64,000 bases of DNA from Rapana venosa (lineage: Eukaryota; Mollusca; Gastropoda; Neogastropoda; Muricidae), in the NCBI GenBank assembly GCA_028751875.1, contig CM054151.1, positions 40,128,733 through 40,192,732 of the forward strand, read 5' to 3'. Positions 63,705-64,000 of this stretch are shown in pieces. Both the position numbers and the translations under genes were made by a program. The first letter of the stretch is position 1. The number at the start of each line of letters is the position of its first letter. The notes below the pieces were generated by a model. That model was given only the letters and a program-made list of their open reading frames with translations, did not search any database and was not told the DNA's origin.

Positions 63705-63847
63705 CTGTTCCAACACACATCAAACTTTTTTTTTAAAGAAAACCCTCTCCATTCTTACACTTTTACAGTTTACCTTGAGAATCTTCTTTGAATCAACAGT
63801 TATCTTTAAAAAAATTAAAAGAAAGAAAGAAAAAGAAAAAAATCCCC

Positions 63848-63945
63848 AAAGTCAGAATGCAGCTTACTTAATGGTGGGGGAAAAAACAGTCACATATGCA
63901 AAAATCTCACCATTGGTGAACCTCAGAGGTCTAGCCAAGGAACAA
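63848..63945 (+). mobile_element. SINE A2 tail fragment
   Basis: CAAAGTCAGAATGCAGCTTA, CTTAATGGTGGGGGAAAAAA, CAAAAATCTCACCATTGGTG, AACCTCAGAGGTCTAGCCAA. Near the right edge of the window. Confidence 0.7.
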
Positions 63946-64000
63946 TACACACACACACACACAATCAGAAAAAAATCTCCTCTTGACTTTGACAGGGTAG

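Noticed and set aside
63495..63570. Functional tRNA gene on the minus strand
   Set aside because: A and B boxes are present but there is no matching acceptor stem, and the sequence continues into a SINE body.

Overview
This window is animal nuclear DNA from an intron-rich, repeat-laden genome. Protein similarity and the repeat style (several tRNA-derived SINE families, RTE-like LINE tails, huge CA/CT microsatellites) suggest a lophotrochozoan, probably a mollusc such as a gastropod. That assignment is an inference from remembered sequence families and was not tested by a search.

One host gene dominates. Between 24561 and 63704, on the minus strand, 29 coding exons of the cytoplasmic 5'-3' exoribonuclease XRN1 (Drosophila Pacman) can be laid out with GT-AG junctions and fully consistent phases. 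They give 1,696 residues plus a TAA stop. The window starts inside the protein: the N-terminal catalytic block (about the first 400 residues) lies beyond the right edge. What is present is the second conserved block of the nuclease core, the PAZ/Tudor, KOW, winged-helix and SH3-like region, then a long low-complexity tail with two polyglutamine tracts, a short conserved module and a conserved basic C-terminus. The left 24.5 kb has no gene I can support. It holds LINE remnants, SINEs, possible MITEs, microsatellites, and unique DNA that may include the XRN1 3' UTR.

Layout: 1-5570 microsatellites, a 5'-truncated LINE and diverged copies of its 3' end; 5769-8520 SINE, a possible foldback MITE, two LINE ends meeting head to head, CTT repeats; 8700-15600 GA repeat, a 61-bp minisatellite (9500-10620), pentanucleotide arrays, SINEs; 15600-24560 mostly unique DNA with microsatellites and one MITE-like element; 24561-63704 XRN1, whose introns carry minisatellites, SINEs, a piggyBac-type non-autonomous transposon (38030-39136) and one LINE tail; 63705-64000 intron.

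The most unusual feature is the placement of minisatellites. At least eight XRN1 splice sites have a tandem array starting at or within a few tens of bases of the junction. In several, the repeat unit contains a copy of the splice junction itself. The best case is exon 12 (array 49912-51190), where each ~53-bp unit reads TACAG|GTATGT in sense, an acceptor joined directly to a donor, as in recursive splice sites. Other arrays appear to have grown from the AATAC-type tail of a SINE.
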